Part shown: positions 26,403 through 34,768 of the stretch, piece after piece
Layout: every line of letters starts with the position of its first letter
How positions within the stretch are numbered: position 1 is the first letter of the stretch
From: JAEYXS01 sp943367715
GTDB lineage: Bacteria; Verrucomicrobiota; Verrucomicrobiia; Limisphaerales; JAEYXS01
Direction: 5' to 3'
DNA length: 64,000 nt
NCBI GenBank assembly: GCA_943367715.1
Contig: CALRJY020000011.1
Location: 101,571-165,570 of the forward strand
Translations under genes and position numbers: made by a program
The notes under the pieces: model-generated
The model's database searches: none
Seen by the model: the letters and a program-made list of their open reading frames with translations, nothing else
Told to the model about the DNA's origin: nothing

Positions 26403-26432
26403 CACGGGCACTTATGTCAGGCGTGGCGCTGC

Positions 26433-29330
26433 TTACTTCAGGGAATAGAGGAATTCTACCAGGTCGGCGGCTTCTTGGGCGGTGAGGGATTGGAGGAGCA
26501 TTTCGGGCATGGCGGAGAGTTTTTGCTCCTGCACTTTGTCGATGTTCTTGGCGTCCAGTTTGATGATCTGGGCGTTGGCGTCCTTGAGTTGGATCTCTTT
26601 TGGTGTACGGCTGATGAGGAAGCCGGTGTAGGCGAGGTCGTCTTTGGTTTCCACGCTGTAGCTCTTGAAGGCGGGGTCGATGTTGCGGGAGGGCTCGATA
26701 AGGTTTTCCAAAATCTTGGCGCGATCGTATTTGCGGCCGATGGTGCTGAGGTCGGGGCCAAAGCTGCGGCCGGTGCCGTTGAGCTGATGGCATTGGGTGC
26801 ATTGCAGGCCCGTGGCGCTCATAAAGAGGCCGCGACCGCGTTCGACATTGCCTTTCAGGCTCAGGATATCGTTGGGACGGATGTTCGTGCCGAGGGTGCG
26901 GCTGCGTTTATCGGGTGGCAGGAAGCGCTCGAAGAGATCGCGGATCTCAGGTCGCGTGGAGGCGAGGCCTTGCTGGATGAGGGCGTCGCGTTCCTGGGCG
27001 CTCCACTTCTGGGGTTCGCCTTCCAGTGAGCAGATGGCAGCCAGTGTTTGGGAGGTAGTATCGAGCTTGGCGGGCTGGGTAAATGAAACGGCAGCGGTGC
27101 TGGTGGTGTTCGTGGATTTGAGTTCACGCACCCAGCGTTCGAGGAGTTTTAGCGCGGTGGCATCCACTTCCTGTGCGCCGAGGTAGGGCATGTGGCCGCG
27201 ACCGAGTTTGGCGAAGCGGTAGAGGAGCACAGATTCATGCGGGCGACCGGCGGTGATGACATGCGGGTTATCGAGGCTGAAGGCGCCTTGACTGGGCGCG
27301 GCATCGATGGCGAGCATCTTGTCATTGGCCATTTCCCAGCGGAAATCCACAGTGGATGCGCCGCTGCCGCCGAAGCGGTGGCAGTGTGAACAATTGACAT
27401 GCAAATAGGCGCGGGCGCGATCATTCACAGAAGCGGATTCGTCCTTGAGCGAGGCCATGCGCTGATATTTCGGCACGGGATGCTCGAAGAGGCCGAGCTT
27501 TTTAAGCAGGTCCATCTGATTGCGTTTGCTGCCAGCTTGCGTGACCTCACGGTCCAGTTGGAAGGCAGCAAAGCTGTGGATGGTGCCGGTGCGGGTGAGG
27601 TGGCAGACCATGCATTCGGTGCGATTGGAGTAGCGCCAGGTCCATGGATGCGTTTTGCCGGTAGCAGAGTCTTTGACTTGATAGGTTTCTGCTTTGCCAT
27701 CGCCATCGTAGAGCACGGCGTCTTTCTGGTCTTTCGTCCAATGATAGCTGTAGGCTTTCCAGTCATCGCCGGTGTTGTGGAGAATCTGGGTTTCGAGACG
27801 ACGGCGGGTAGCGGGATTGCCTTTCTCTAATTCCACAGAGACGGTGCGGGCGAAGACGGTGTTCGTGGGGAAGCGCCAGGCGTCTTTGGTTTCGCCTTTG
27901 CTGAAATCACCTTTCAGGAATTTGCTGATGTTGTTGGTGCCGGGCAGGGCGATAAAACGGTCGGCGGAAGTGCCATCGGACCACATCTCGGTATTGATAT
28001 CGTAGGGCAAGACACCTTCGGCCACCTGATGTTTGGTGGTAGAATAGAAGAGGCCGGTATCGCTGAGTTTCTTGGGAAAGCTGGTGGCGACGGCGGTGGA
28101 TTTATTCGGGAGCAATTCGAAGATGCCGCCGTCGTAGCTGACGACGTAGAGTTCGCGATTGTGGTCTTCACCGAAGCAGATGATGGGGATGGGTGTGCTG
28201 GCGATCTCTTGCACTTCAGGTTTGCCGTCCTTCACTTCACGCAGAGCCCAAATCTTGCCGGTGACCCAATCGCCGTGGATGTATTTGCCAGCGAGGTCGG
28301 GATATTTTTTACCGCGATAGACGTAGCCGCCGGTGATGGAGCGGGCGACGGAATGGGAGTGAACGTAAGTGGGTGGAGTGACAGGCGTAGGGCCGAGGGG
28401 TTCGTTCGGGTGAACGAGTTGTGGACCTTCCATGACGCTCCAGCCGTAGTTCGCGCCGCGTTGCACTTTATAAATGAGTTCCCAAATCTCCCAGCCGACA
28501 TCGCCGACCCAGAGTCCGCCAGTGACGGGATCGAAGCTCATCTTCCAAGGATTGCGAAAGCCGTAGGCCCAGATTTCCGGACAGGCGCCGGGAGTTTTGA
28601 CGAAGGGGTTGTCTGAAGGCACGGAATAGAGTTTGTCGCCGACGGGTTTGTTCACGTCGATGCGGAGGACGCAGCACATGAGGTCGTTCAGGTTTTGACC
28701 GGTCTTCAACAAATCAGGCGGGCTGGCGGGGCCGCCATCGCCGGAGGAGATGTAGAGCATGCCATCGGGGCCGAATTGCATTGAGCCGCCGTTGTGGCCG
28801 CCGGAGCGCCAGGAGATGATGATGCGTTCGCTCTTGGGGTCAATGCGCAGCGGTTGCGTATCCGGCAACGTGAACTCTGAGACGTGTGTGCCGTTCTCGA
28901 CATCGGGCTTGGTGATGTAGCAGATGTAGACTTTGCGGTTCTGTTTGAAGTTAGGATGGAAGACCATCCCGTAGCTCTCGTGGTGTTGCTTCAGCTCCTT
29001 CTTCAGATCGAGGATGACGTAGGTATTGGTGGCTTGATTGTCGTTCTTGAAAACATGCACGGGACCGCGTTGCTCCAAGAGGACCATGAGGTCGGTGCTG
29101 GGCATGGCGACGAGTTCCACGGGACTCTTGAACTGGAGCTTCGGGAAAGCGCGCTCGGCACGGTATGGCGGAGGAGCTTCGGCGGTGCCGATGATGCGGG
29201 AGGTGGTCCACGGGAGGCGTTTCTCTGGTAATTCAGCGGCGCTAATAATCTGTGCGAGCAGAAGTAGTAAGACCACTGCAAGGCGGTGATGGTGGCAGAT
29301 GGACAGAGAGTTGGTAGAGCCGATGCGCAT
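26433..29330 (-). CDS. Exported PQQ-type sugar dehydrogenase-like protein with three c-heme motifs
   Basis: A 965-residue secreted multidomain protein. A signal peptide (core LAVVLLLLLAQIISA) precedes a glucose/sorbosone dehydrogenase-like beta-propeller (about 40-430: RSGGHNGGSMQFGPDGMLY, AYGFRNPWKMSFDPVTGGLW, VGDVGWEIWE). A middle cytochrome-like region has CMVCH (about 571) and CSHCH (about 646). The end is the Planctomycete/Verrucomicrobium-type heme-binding domain with GLQCTQCHQLNGTG (about 842) and FLYSLK as C-terminus. It probably oxidises a sugar or polyol in the periplasm and passes electrons to its own hemes. Starts 29330 and 29348 both work; the open frame upstream to 29711 is cysteine-rich non-family sequence opposite the coiled-coil gene. 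Confidence 0.9.
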   Translation of the reverse strand: MRIGSTNSLSICHHHRLAVVLLLLLAQIISAAELPEKRLPWTTSRIIGTAEAPPPYRAERAFPKLQFKSPVELVAMPSTDLMVLLEQRGPVHVFKNDNQATNTYVILDLKKELKQHHESYGMVFHPNFKQNRKVYICYITKPDVENGTHVSEFTLPDTQPLRIDPKSERIIISWRSGGHNGGSMQFGPDGMLYISSGDGGPASPPDLLKTGQNLNDLMCCVLRIDVNKPVGDKLYSVPSDNPFVKTPGACPEIWAYGFRNPWKMSFDPVTGGLWVGDVGWEIWELIYKVQRGANYGWSVMEGPQLVHPNEPLGPTPVTPPTYVHSHSVARSITGGYVYRGKKYPDLAGKYIHGDWVTGKIWALREVKDGKPEVQEIASTPIPIICFGEDHNRELYVVSYDGGIFELLPNKSTAVATSFPKKLSDTGLFYSTTKHQVAEGVLPYDINTEMWSDGTSADRFIALPGTNNISKFLKGDFSKGETKDAWRFPTNTVFARTVSVELEKGNPATRRRLETQILHNTGDDWKAYSYHWTKDQKDAVLYDGDGKAETYQVKDSATGKTHPWTWRYSNRTECMVCHLTRTGTIHSFAAFQLDREVTQAGSKRNQMDLLKKLGLFEHPVPKYQRMASLKDESASVNDRARAYLHVNCSHCHRFGGSGASTVDFRWEMANDKMLAIDAAPSQGAFSLDNPHVITAGRPHESVLLYRFAKLGRGHMPYLGAQEVDATALKLLERWVRELKSTNTTSTAAVSFTQPAKLDTTSQTLAAICSLEGEPQKWSAQERDALIQQGLASTRPEIRDLFERFLPPDKRSRTLGTNIRPNDILSLKGNVERGRGLFMSATGLQCTQCHQLNGTGRSFGPDLSTIGRKYDRAKILENLIEPSRNIDPAFKSYSVETKDDLAYTGFLISRTPKEIQLKDANAQIIKLDAKNIDKVQEQKLSAMPEMLLQSLTAQEAADLVEFLYSLK

Positions 29331-29475
29331 GGTGCTGGGCTGGGGCATGTTTGATGGCGAAGACAATAACGATTCGGAGCAGCAACGCAATCGCAGAGCG
29401 GACGGGATATTTGCTTGCCAGTCAGGCGGTTGGCACGGATAACGAAAGTGTTCCACAAACACGACCGCGCATTTC
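29331..29475. promoter_or_regulatory. Divergent intergenic region
   Basis: 145 bp between two divergently read genes, so it must hold promoters for both. I see no strong -35/-10 pair or operator. Confidence 0.45.
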
Positions 29476-29943
29476 GTGCAGACGCGTAATCTTTTGGCAG
29501 ACCACATCACAACCAGTCCGGGCGCCTTGACCGAAGATTCAGTCGAGTTGAAACGCCGCATCCAACAACTCGAGCAGGAAATCTTTTCGTTGAAATTTGA
29601 CCAGCAGCAGGTACGGCAGGCGGCTTTGGCGGAGGGCAATGCGGAGATGGCCCAGTTGCGGCGAACCATCCAGGCATTGCGGGATGAAATGGATGCGGTG
29701 CACTTCGACAAAGCGCAGGCGGTGCAAGCTGCGGTAGCGACGGCACACGCGGAGATCCACCAACTGCAGGAGACGGTGCAGAGGCTGCGGCAGGTGCTGG
29801 ATGATGCCCACTACGAGAAGCAACAGGCGATCCAGCAGATGGCGACGGCAGCGCGGGGGGAGAGCGACCAGTTGAGGGCGACGGTGCAAGCGTTGCGCGA
29901 GCAACTGGATAGCAAACAACAGGGAACGGCAGCCAAGACTTAA
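29476..29943 (+). CDS. Coiled-coil protein with 36-residue repeats
   Basis: A 155-residue soluble protein, almost wholly coiled coil. From about residue 25 it is built of a repeating 36-residue unit. Units 1 and 2 align without gaps over 36 positions (AEMAQLRRTIQALRDEMDAV against AEIHQLQETVQRLRQVLDDA, then HFDKAQ against HYEKQQ); a partial unit precedes them (ELKRRIQQLEQEIFSLKFDQ) and another follows (ESDQLRATVQALREQLDSK). The start is GTG 29476. It ends 7 nt before the cyclase gene and is probably co-translated with it. No family recognised; a dimeric scaffold or rod is inferred. Confidence 0.8.
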   Translation: MQTRNLLADHITTSPGALTEDSVELKRRIQQLEQEIFSLKFDQQQVRQAALAEGNAEMAQLRRTIQALRDEMDAVHFDKAQAVQAAVATAHAEIHQLQETVQRLRQVLDDAHYEKQQAIQQMATAARGESDQLRATVQALREQLDSKQQGTAAKT

Positions 29944-29950
29944 CAGACGC

Positions 29951-32248
29951 ATGGGAAGAATAAAGGGCAGAAGACATCAGCCATTGGCGGGATTGGAGGG
30001 AATTGTGAACTCCGAAGACCGGTTGCGACATCTGGAAATGCTGTTGAGCATCAGCCAGCAGGTTTCGTCCATCGAAACGCTGGATGAGGTGCTCGCGGTA
30101 CTGGTGAACGTGAGCAAGGAGCAGACGCACGCGGAACGCGGAACGCTGTTCTTGAATGATCCGCAGTCCGGAGAGCTGTATTCACGCATCGCCCTGGGGA
30201 ACATCAGCCGGGAGATCCGCATCCTGAATACGCATGGCGTGGCCGGGTATGTCTATACCCATGCGGAGGGAGTCATCATCGCGGATGCGTATGCAGACGA
30301 ACGGTTTGACCGATCGATCGATAAACAGACGGGATACCAGACGCATAGCATCCTGGCGGCGCCGATCAAGACGGTGAAAGGTGAAGTCATCGGGGTAATG
30401 CAGATGCTGAACCGCAAGGAAGGCGAGTTCGGTCAACTGGATCTGGCCTTGCTCGAAGCCATCACCAGCCAGGCGGCCATCACTTTGCAGAGCCATCAAC
30501 AGGCGGAAAGGCTGCAACGCACACGGGAGCAGGAGATGGAGTTCCTGGACGTGGTCTCGGATGTGGCCACGGAGCTGGAGCTGGGGCCGTTGCTGCAAAA
30601 GATCATGGGGGAGGCGCGGCGGATGTTGAAGGCGGACCGGGCCACGCTCTTCTTGAACGATGAAAAGACGAATGAACTATGGGCGGAGGTGGGCACGGGG
30701 CTGAACAGCACGCAGATACGTTTCCCGAACAGTCTAGGCATCGCGGGCGCGGTTTTCAGTTCCGGGAAATCCATCAGCATTCCGTATGCGTATGCTGATC
30801 TGCGGTTCAATCCGGCCTTTGACAAGAAGACGGGCTATTTCACACGCAGCATCCTGTGCGTGCCGGTGATCAACAAACAGGGAAAGACCATTGGGGCGGT
30901 GCAGGCGTTGAACAAGTCGGGCAGCGTCTTCAGCACGGAGGATGAGACGCGGTTGCGGGCGTTCAGTGCGCGCATCTCGCTGGCACTGGAGAACGCGAAG
31001 CTCTTCGCGGACATCCAGAGCATGAAGAATTACAACGAGAGCATGCTGGAGAGCATGTCCAACGGGGTGCTCACTCTGGATGAAAGCGGCCATATCATCA
31101 CGTGTAACCGGTCGGGTTATCGGATTCTAGGCACCGGGCCGCAGGAGACACTGGGCAAGACGGTGGAGGAGTTTTTTGCGACGCAGAACGGCTGGTTGCT
31201 GGAGAAAATAGAGCGGGTGGAAAAGACGGAGGCCACGGAATCCGCGGTGGATGCAGAGCTGATCTGTGGCGGGGAGGCGCACTCGGTGAATGCCTCGATC
31301 CTGCCGCTCTTCAACATGGAGCACAAACGGCTGGGCACTATGCTCATGCTGGAGGATATCAGCTCGGAGAAGCGTATGAAGTCCACCATGACGCGCTACA
31401 TGGACCCGGCGCTGGCGGATAAATTGCTGGCGGGCGGCGGGAATATCGATCAGGGACGGAATGCGGTGGTCACGGTGTTGTTCGCGGATATCCGAAACTT
31501 CACGAGCCTTACGGAGAAATTGGGGGCGCAGGGCACGGTGACCATGCTGAATGAGTATTTCGAGATCATGGTGGAGTGCATCCAGCGCGAGGGTGGCATG
31601 CTGGACAAATTCATCGGGGATGCGCTGATGGCGGGGTTTGGCACGTTGGTGGCGCATGAAGATGATGAGGACCGCGGCATGCGGGCGGCGATCGACATGA
31701 TTCGGGAGCTGGAAAAGTTTAACCGTGCCCGAGTGGAGCGAGGAGAGAAGCCAATCGAGATCGGCATCGGGTTGAACACGGATCGCGTGGTGGCGGGGCC
31801 GATCGGGTCGGCGCGGCGGCAGGATTATACGATGATCGGGGATGGGGTGAATCTGGCGGCGCGGCTGGAGAGCGCGTGCAAGCAATATCATGCACGGATC
31901 CTTATCAGTGAATTTACGATGCGGAAACTGCATGGGAAGTATCGGCTACGGGACATCGACAAGGTGGTGGTGAAGGGAAAGAGTGAACCTGTGGTGGTGT
32001 ATGAGGTGCTGGATTATCACACGGCGGAAACGTTTCCGAATATGGAGGCGGTGCTGGAAAACTTTAATCGCGGGCTGGGCTTGTACCGGCGTGGAGACTG
32101 GGACAAGGCGTTGCAGACGTTTGAAGCAGCGTATGAATTGAACAAGGAGGACCGGATCTGCCTGGTGTATGCGGAACGGTGCCGGAAGCTGAAGGCGGAG
32201 CCGCCGCCGGAGGATTGGACGGGGGTGTGGGTGATGGGGGAGAAGTAG
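29951..32248 (+). CDS. GAF-GAF-PAS class III adenylate cyclase
   Basis: A 765-residue cytoplasmic signalling enzyme that should make cAMP. Order: GAF 1 (about 30-185), GAF 2 (about 200-355), a PAS domain (about 365-480), the cyclase homology domain (about 500-680), and a short TPR-like tail. Both metal-binding aspartates are present (VTVLFADIRNF and FIGDALMAGFG), as are the substrate Lys in MLDKFIGD and the transition-state Asn/Arg in GVNLAARLE, which point to an active ATP-specific enzyme. The two GAF domains share NSLGIAGAVFSSG or NTHGVAGYVYTHA segments and probably bind a small ligand such as a cyclic nucleotide. It is paired with the coiled-coil gene upstream. Confidence 0.93.
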   Translation: MGRIKGRRHQPLAGLEGIVNSEDRLRHLEMLLSISQQVSSIETLDEVLAVLVNVSKEQTHAERGTLFLNDPQSGELYSRIALGNISREIRILNTHGVAGYVYTHAEGVIIADAYADERFDRSIDKQTGYQTHSILAAPIKTVKGEVIGVMQMLNRKEGEFGQLDLALLEAITSQAAITLQSHQQAERLQRTREQEMEFLDVVSDVATELELGPLLQKIMGEARRMLKADRATLFLNDEKTNELWAEVGTGLNSTQIRFPNSLGIAGAVFSSGKSISIPYAYADLRFNPAFDKKTGYFTRSILCVPVINKQGKTIGAVQALNKSGSVFSTEDETRLRAFSARISLALENAKLFADIQSMKNYNESMLESMSNGVLTLDESGHIITCNRSGYRILGTGPQETLGKTVEEFFATQNGWLLEKIERVEKTEATESAVDAELICGGEAHSVNASILPLFNMEHKRLGTMLMLEDISSEKRMKSTMTRYMDPALADKLLAGGGNIDQGRNAVVTVLFADIRNFTSLTEKLGAQGTVTMLNEYFEIMVECIQREGGMLDKFIGDALMAGFGTLVAHEDDEDRGMRAAIDMIRELEKFNRARVERGEKPIEIGIGLNTDRVVAGPIGSARRQDYTMIGDGVNLAARLESACKQYHARILISEFTMRKLHGKYRLRDIDKVVVKGKSEPVVVYEVLDYHTAETFPNMEAVLENFNRGLGLYRRGDWDKALQTFEAAYELNKEDRICLVYAERCRKLKAEPPPEDWTGVWVMGEK

Positions 32249-32269
32249 GGGGAGTACGGGTTAGAAATT

Positions 32270-32980
32270 TCAATGTCTTCCAACAGTTTGAACTTCAATG
32301 ATGTCTGAGGCTGGCACATTATACTCAGAGGAGAGATCCCAAGACAATCGGCTTGCCTGAGGGTTTTCAGCAATGTGGTAAGATGATAGCCAAGTCTTCC
32401 CAAAAGGACGATCCGAATAGGCAGAAAGGCGATTTGGTTTCAATTTGCATTTGATGACCAATGGTTCTCCAATTTTTGTGAGAATCTCCGCGATTTCCTT
32501 GTCCTTAGTCAGCGGCATGTAAATGGATTCCCCGCCAAAATACTTAAGCAAACGATGCACCTCCTCGTCTGAAGGATGGATTTCAATTGCTGAGAACCAA
32601 ATTCTTCCGTTGCGCGATTTCTCCTGCATGTGGTCAAAGTAATCATCCCATGCGAGTTTAATCCTCTCCTGTAAGGCTTCAGTGAATCGATTGCCGTATT
32701 CTTTCAGGAAGAATTCCCGACGTTCTTGTCCATTCCTGATTTCTAAACCCTTGGCTAAAATGGATGATTTTTCAGCTCGTGTGTAGTGGTATCCTAGGAT
32801 GCTGCTGAGGCTGCACAGGCTGTTCAATTTGTCTGCAACCAGGCTGATTTCAGGAATATTCAAAAGCTTGTCGAGATGCTCGTTTTCGAGGAATGCATTG
32901 CGGTGATTCTTAAGAATGAAAGAGTATTCGTCGGGAATTTGTTTCGGATTTGACAGGTTTATTACAGTTGAGGAACACAT
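32270..32980 (-). CDS. Unrecognised AT-rich gene product with an HYT-type motif
   Basis: A 236-residue soluble protein in a region clearly more AT-rich than its surroundings. No family is recognised with confidence. Residues about 62-85 read LGYHYTRAEKSSILAKGLEI, which resembles the first motif of several ADP-ribosyltransferase-like folds (Y/FHYT followed by an I..GL helix). Later parts have WFSAIEIHPSDEEV and PLVIKCKLKPNRLSAYS. The motif match is weak and other catalytic residues cannot be assigned. The start is ATG 32980, with GAGGA 8 nt upstream. It lies opposite to the cyclase gene, tail to tail with a 21-nt gap, and beside a repeat-rich gap, so it may have been acquired. Confidence 0.7.
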   Translation of the reverse strand: MCSSTVINLSNPKQIPDEYSFILKNHRNAFLENEHLDKLLNIPEISLVADKLNSLCSLSSILGYHYTRAEKSSILAKGLEIRNGQERREFFLKEYGNRFTEALQERIKLAWDDYFDHMQEKSRNGRIWFSAIEIHPSDEEVHRLLKYFGGESIYMPLTKDKEIAEILTKIGEPLVIKCKLKPNRLSAYSDRPFGKTWLSSYHIAENPQASRLSWDLSSEYNVPASDIIEVQTVGRH

Positions 32981-33073
32981 GCGCTCGTTCCTCAAATTTA
33001 TCTACGAGACCGGATTTGGCAATACGGACGACTGGCCTCCCACAGTTAAAATCAGTTTGATGCAACCCGTTCC

Positions 33074-33100
33074 GGGTAGTGATTACTATTCCCACTACCC
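33074..33100. repeat. 8-bp inverted repeat
   Basis: GGGTAGTG (33074-33081) and CACTACCC (33093-33100) are exact reverse complements 11 nt apart, directly before and overlapping the dispersed repeat. ACCCG/CGGGT (33065-33077) overlaps its left arm. Confidence 0.7.
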
Positions 33101-33156
33101 AGGGTAGCTCGTGCCTCGCAACCCTGGGCTAATTGATGTGAACTCCGTTGGAGTTC
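33096..33156. repeat. Two-hairpin dispersed repeat, copy 1
   Basis: CCCAGGG (33098-33104) pairs with CCCTGGG (33122-33128); eight bases after the conserved GGCTA (ending at 33131) comes GAACTCC (33140-33146), loop GTT, GGAGTTC (33150-33156). The same layout recurs at 59098-59163 with different but still complementary stems. Confidence 0.75.
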
Positions 33157-33214
33157 TGATGAGAGATTGGAAATTCCTGACTTCGCAGGCGATTTTCGCG
33201 GATGGTGAGACATT

Positions 33215-33283
33215 TTGGCACACGCGGGTAGGCCGTTTTGGTGGGACATGCTTTTTGGGTGGTTGGCACAGTTTGGTGGGACA
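33215..33283. mobile_element. Possible transposon-end remnant with duplicated motifs
   Basis: TTGGCACA occurs at 33215-33222 and 33263-33270, and TTTGGTGGGACA at 33237-33248 and 33272-33283, all in the same direction. Several short repeats of this kind inside one terminus are typical of some insertion sequences, for example the IS21 family. No transposase gene is present, so at most this is a solo or decayed end. Confidence 0.35.
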
Positions 33284-33573
33284 AAATGGCGCACTTGAAA
33301 TCGAGAAAGTTTTTCAGATTATTTTGAAACTTTTTCGCTTCTGCGGAGTCTATATAAGTAGCAGAAAGGAGGAAGTTGGACCGAATGGAAAGACGGGCTG
33401 CAAAGGGATTCAAAGATCACCAGATTGTTTGCCAGAGTTTCTGGTTTGGCGATTTGATATCATCCAGGACTGGCATGGGCTCGAGAGGACTCTCGCCCTA
33501 CCGATTGGAGGGAGCAAAGGCTTGCAGCAGATCGCTTAAACGAGGATAACCAAGGGGTTCAACATTCATTCAC

Positions 33574-34146
33574 ATGAAGCACAAAGTTTTAGTCATCATC
33601 GGAGATGCCACGGAGACCGTGGACACACTTTATCCATACTATCGCCTGATCGAGGGCGGCTACCAACCGGTGGTGGCGGCCCCGGAGAAGCGCCGCTACC
33701 AGATGGTGCTGCACGAGGTGAAGCCGGGCTGGACGATCACGAAGGAGTGGGAGGGGTATTCCATCGAAGCGGAAGTCGCGTTCAAGGACATCAATCCGGA
33801 CGATTATCTGGGCATCTTTTTCAGCGGTGGCCGGGCGCCGGAGTATATCCGTGAGGATGAGGCACTTCTGAACATCACGCGCGATTTCTATGCGAAGAAC
33901 AAGCCAGTGGCGAGCGTGTGTCATGGCGTGGAGATCCCGGCGCGGGCGGGTTGCGTGAAGGGCAAGCGCATGGCGACGGTGGCGAAGTGCAAGTTCGACC
34001 TGGAAATCTGCGGCGGCATCTATGTGAACGAGCCGTGCGTGATCGATGGCAACATGGTGAGCGGACGGACGTATCATGACAGCGGCCACTTCGTGGGGCC
34101 GTGGATCAAGATGCTGGATGAGGCGGCTAAAATGAAGGCGGCGTAA
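33574..34146 (+). CDS. DJ-1/PfpI family protein
   Basis: A 190-residue class I glutamine amidotransferase-like protein. The nucleophile-elbow Cys is in VASVCHGVEIPA, with the His directly after it; an acidic residue of the usual type is in DYLGIFFSGGRAPEYI. The family includes deglycases, stress chaperones and PfpI-type peptidases, and the sequence does not choose between them. Start ATG 33574 follows an AT-rich leader. A strong hairpin without a T-run follows at 34160-34187. Confidence 0.9.
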   Translation: MKHKVLVIIGDATETVDTLYPYYRLIEGGYQPVVAAPEKRRYQMVLHEVKPGWTITKEWEGYSIEAEVAFKDINPDDYLGIFFSGGRAPEYIREDEALLNITRDFYAKNKPVASVCHGVEIPARAGCVKGKRMATVAKCKFDLEICGGIYVNEPCVIDGNMVSGRTYHDSGHFVGPWIKMLDEAAKMKAA

Positions 34147-34159
34147 ATAGTGTTTAAAG

Positions 34160-34240
34160 CCCCGCTCCAGTAACTGCTGGAGCGGGGATGGTCGACAGGC
34201 GAGGGCGCCTGTCGCGACTATGGCAGGCGAGGCGCCTGCC
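34160..34240. repeat. Cluster of three GC-rich palindromes
   Basis: Hairpin 1: CCCCGCTCCAG (34160-34170) / CTGGAGCGGGG (34177-34187). Hairpin 2: GACAGGCG (34194-34201) / CGCCTGTC (34206-34213). Hairpin 3: GGCAGGCG (34222-34229) / CGCCTGCC (34233-34240). Hairpins 2 and 3 are near-copies, as in REP-type elements. The first could serve as a terminator for the PfpI gene, though no T-run follows. Confidence 0.8.
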
Positions 34241-34264
34241 CCACTATGGAAACGGAGTTTCTTT

Positions 34265-34768
34265 ATGAAGCGATTTGAGCGGAAGCGGTTGAGTGTGATG
34301 GCGGGTGTGTTGTTGCTGTCGCTGACGATGGTGTGGGCGGCGGAGCGTCCGCCGTTGCCATTCGCGAAGGATGGCAAGTACGGTTACCGTGATCGCAAAC
34401 GCGTGGAGGTGATCGCACCAAAGTATGATTTTGCGAATGAGTTCGCCGAGGGATTTGCCGCAGTGGGCGTAGGGGCTTATCCAGGAACCAAATGGGGCTA
34501 CATCGACCTGACGGGGAAGATGGTGATCGAACCGAAGTTTGATGAGGCGTATGCGTTCTCGGAAGGTATCGCGGCGGTGCGCATGGGCGTGACGGAGAAG
34601 GCCAAGGGCCAGTTGGGCTACATCGATAAGACAGGGAAGTATATCGTGGAACCGAAGTTTGATGAGGCGGAGCCGTTCAAGGACGGTCGTGCGCGGGTGC
34701 GGATCATCAAAGAGGGTTACGGCTATATCAATACGAAGGGTGAAGTGGTGGAGGCGTTGAAGTTATGA
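34265..34768 (+). CDS. Exported WG-repeat protein
   Basis: A 167-residue protein with a signal peptide (cleavage likely after VWAA) followed by WG/KWG-type repeats: KYGYRDRKRVEVIAPKYDFA, KWGYIDLTGKMVIEPKFDEA and LGYIDKTGKYIVEPKFDEA, ending with GYGYINTKGEVV. Such repeats form a beta-rich binding module, usually extracytoplasmic. I start at ATG 34265; the frame upstream passes through the palindrome cluster. Its stop overlaps the first sulfatase start (ATGA), so it belongs to the sulfatase operon. Confidence 0.88.
   Translation: MKRFERKRLSVMAGVLLLSLTMVWAAERPPLPFAKDGKYGYRDRKRVEVIAPKYDFANEFAEGFAAVGVGAYPGTKWGYIDLTGKMVIEPKFDEAYAFSEGIAAVRMGVTEKAKGQLGYIDKTGKYIVEPKFDEAEPFKDGRARVRIIKEGYGYINTKGEVVEALKL

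Larger units (their letters stand above)
32981..33573. other. 593-bp gene-free region rich in repeats
   Basis: No convincing gene; the open frame at 33111-33539 runs through repeat sequence. Contents: inverted repeats at 33065-33100, a two-hairpin dispersed repeat (33096-33156), duplicated motifs at 33215-33283 like a transposon end, and an AT-rich remainder that should hold the promoter of the PfpI gene. Confidence 0.7.

Noticed and set aside
29331..29711. Upstream extension of the heme protein frame
   Set aside because: The extra sequence is Cys/Ser/Arg-rich, overlaps the coiled-coil gene on the other strand, and precedes a normal signal peptide start at 29330.
33111..33539. 142-residue plus-strand open frame in the repeat-rich gap
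   Set aside because: It runs through the dispersed repeat and duplicated motifs, starts inside a hairpin and resembles no protein.
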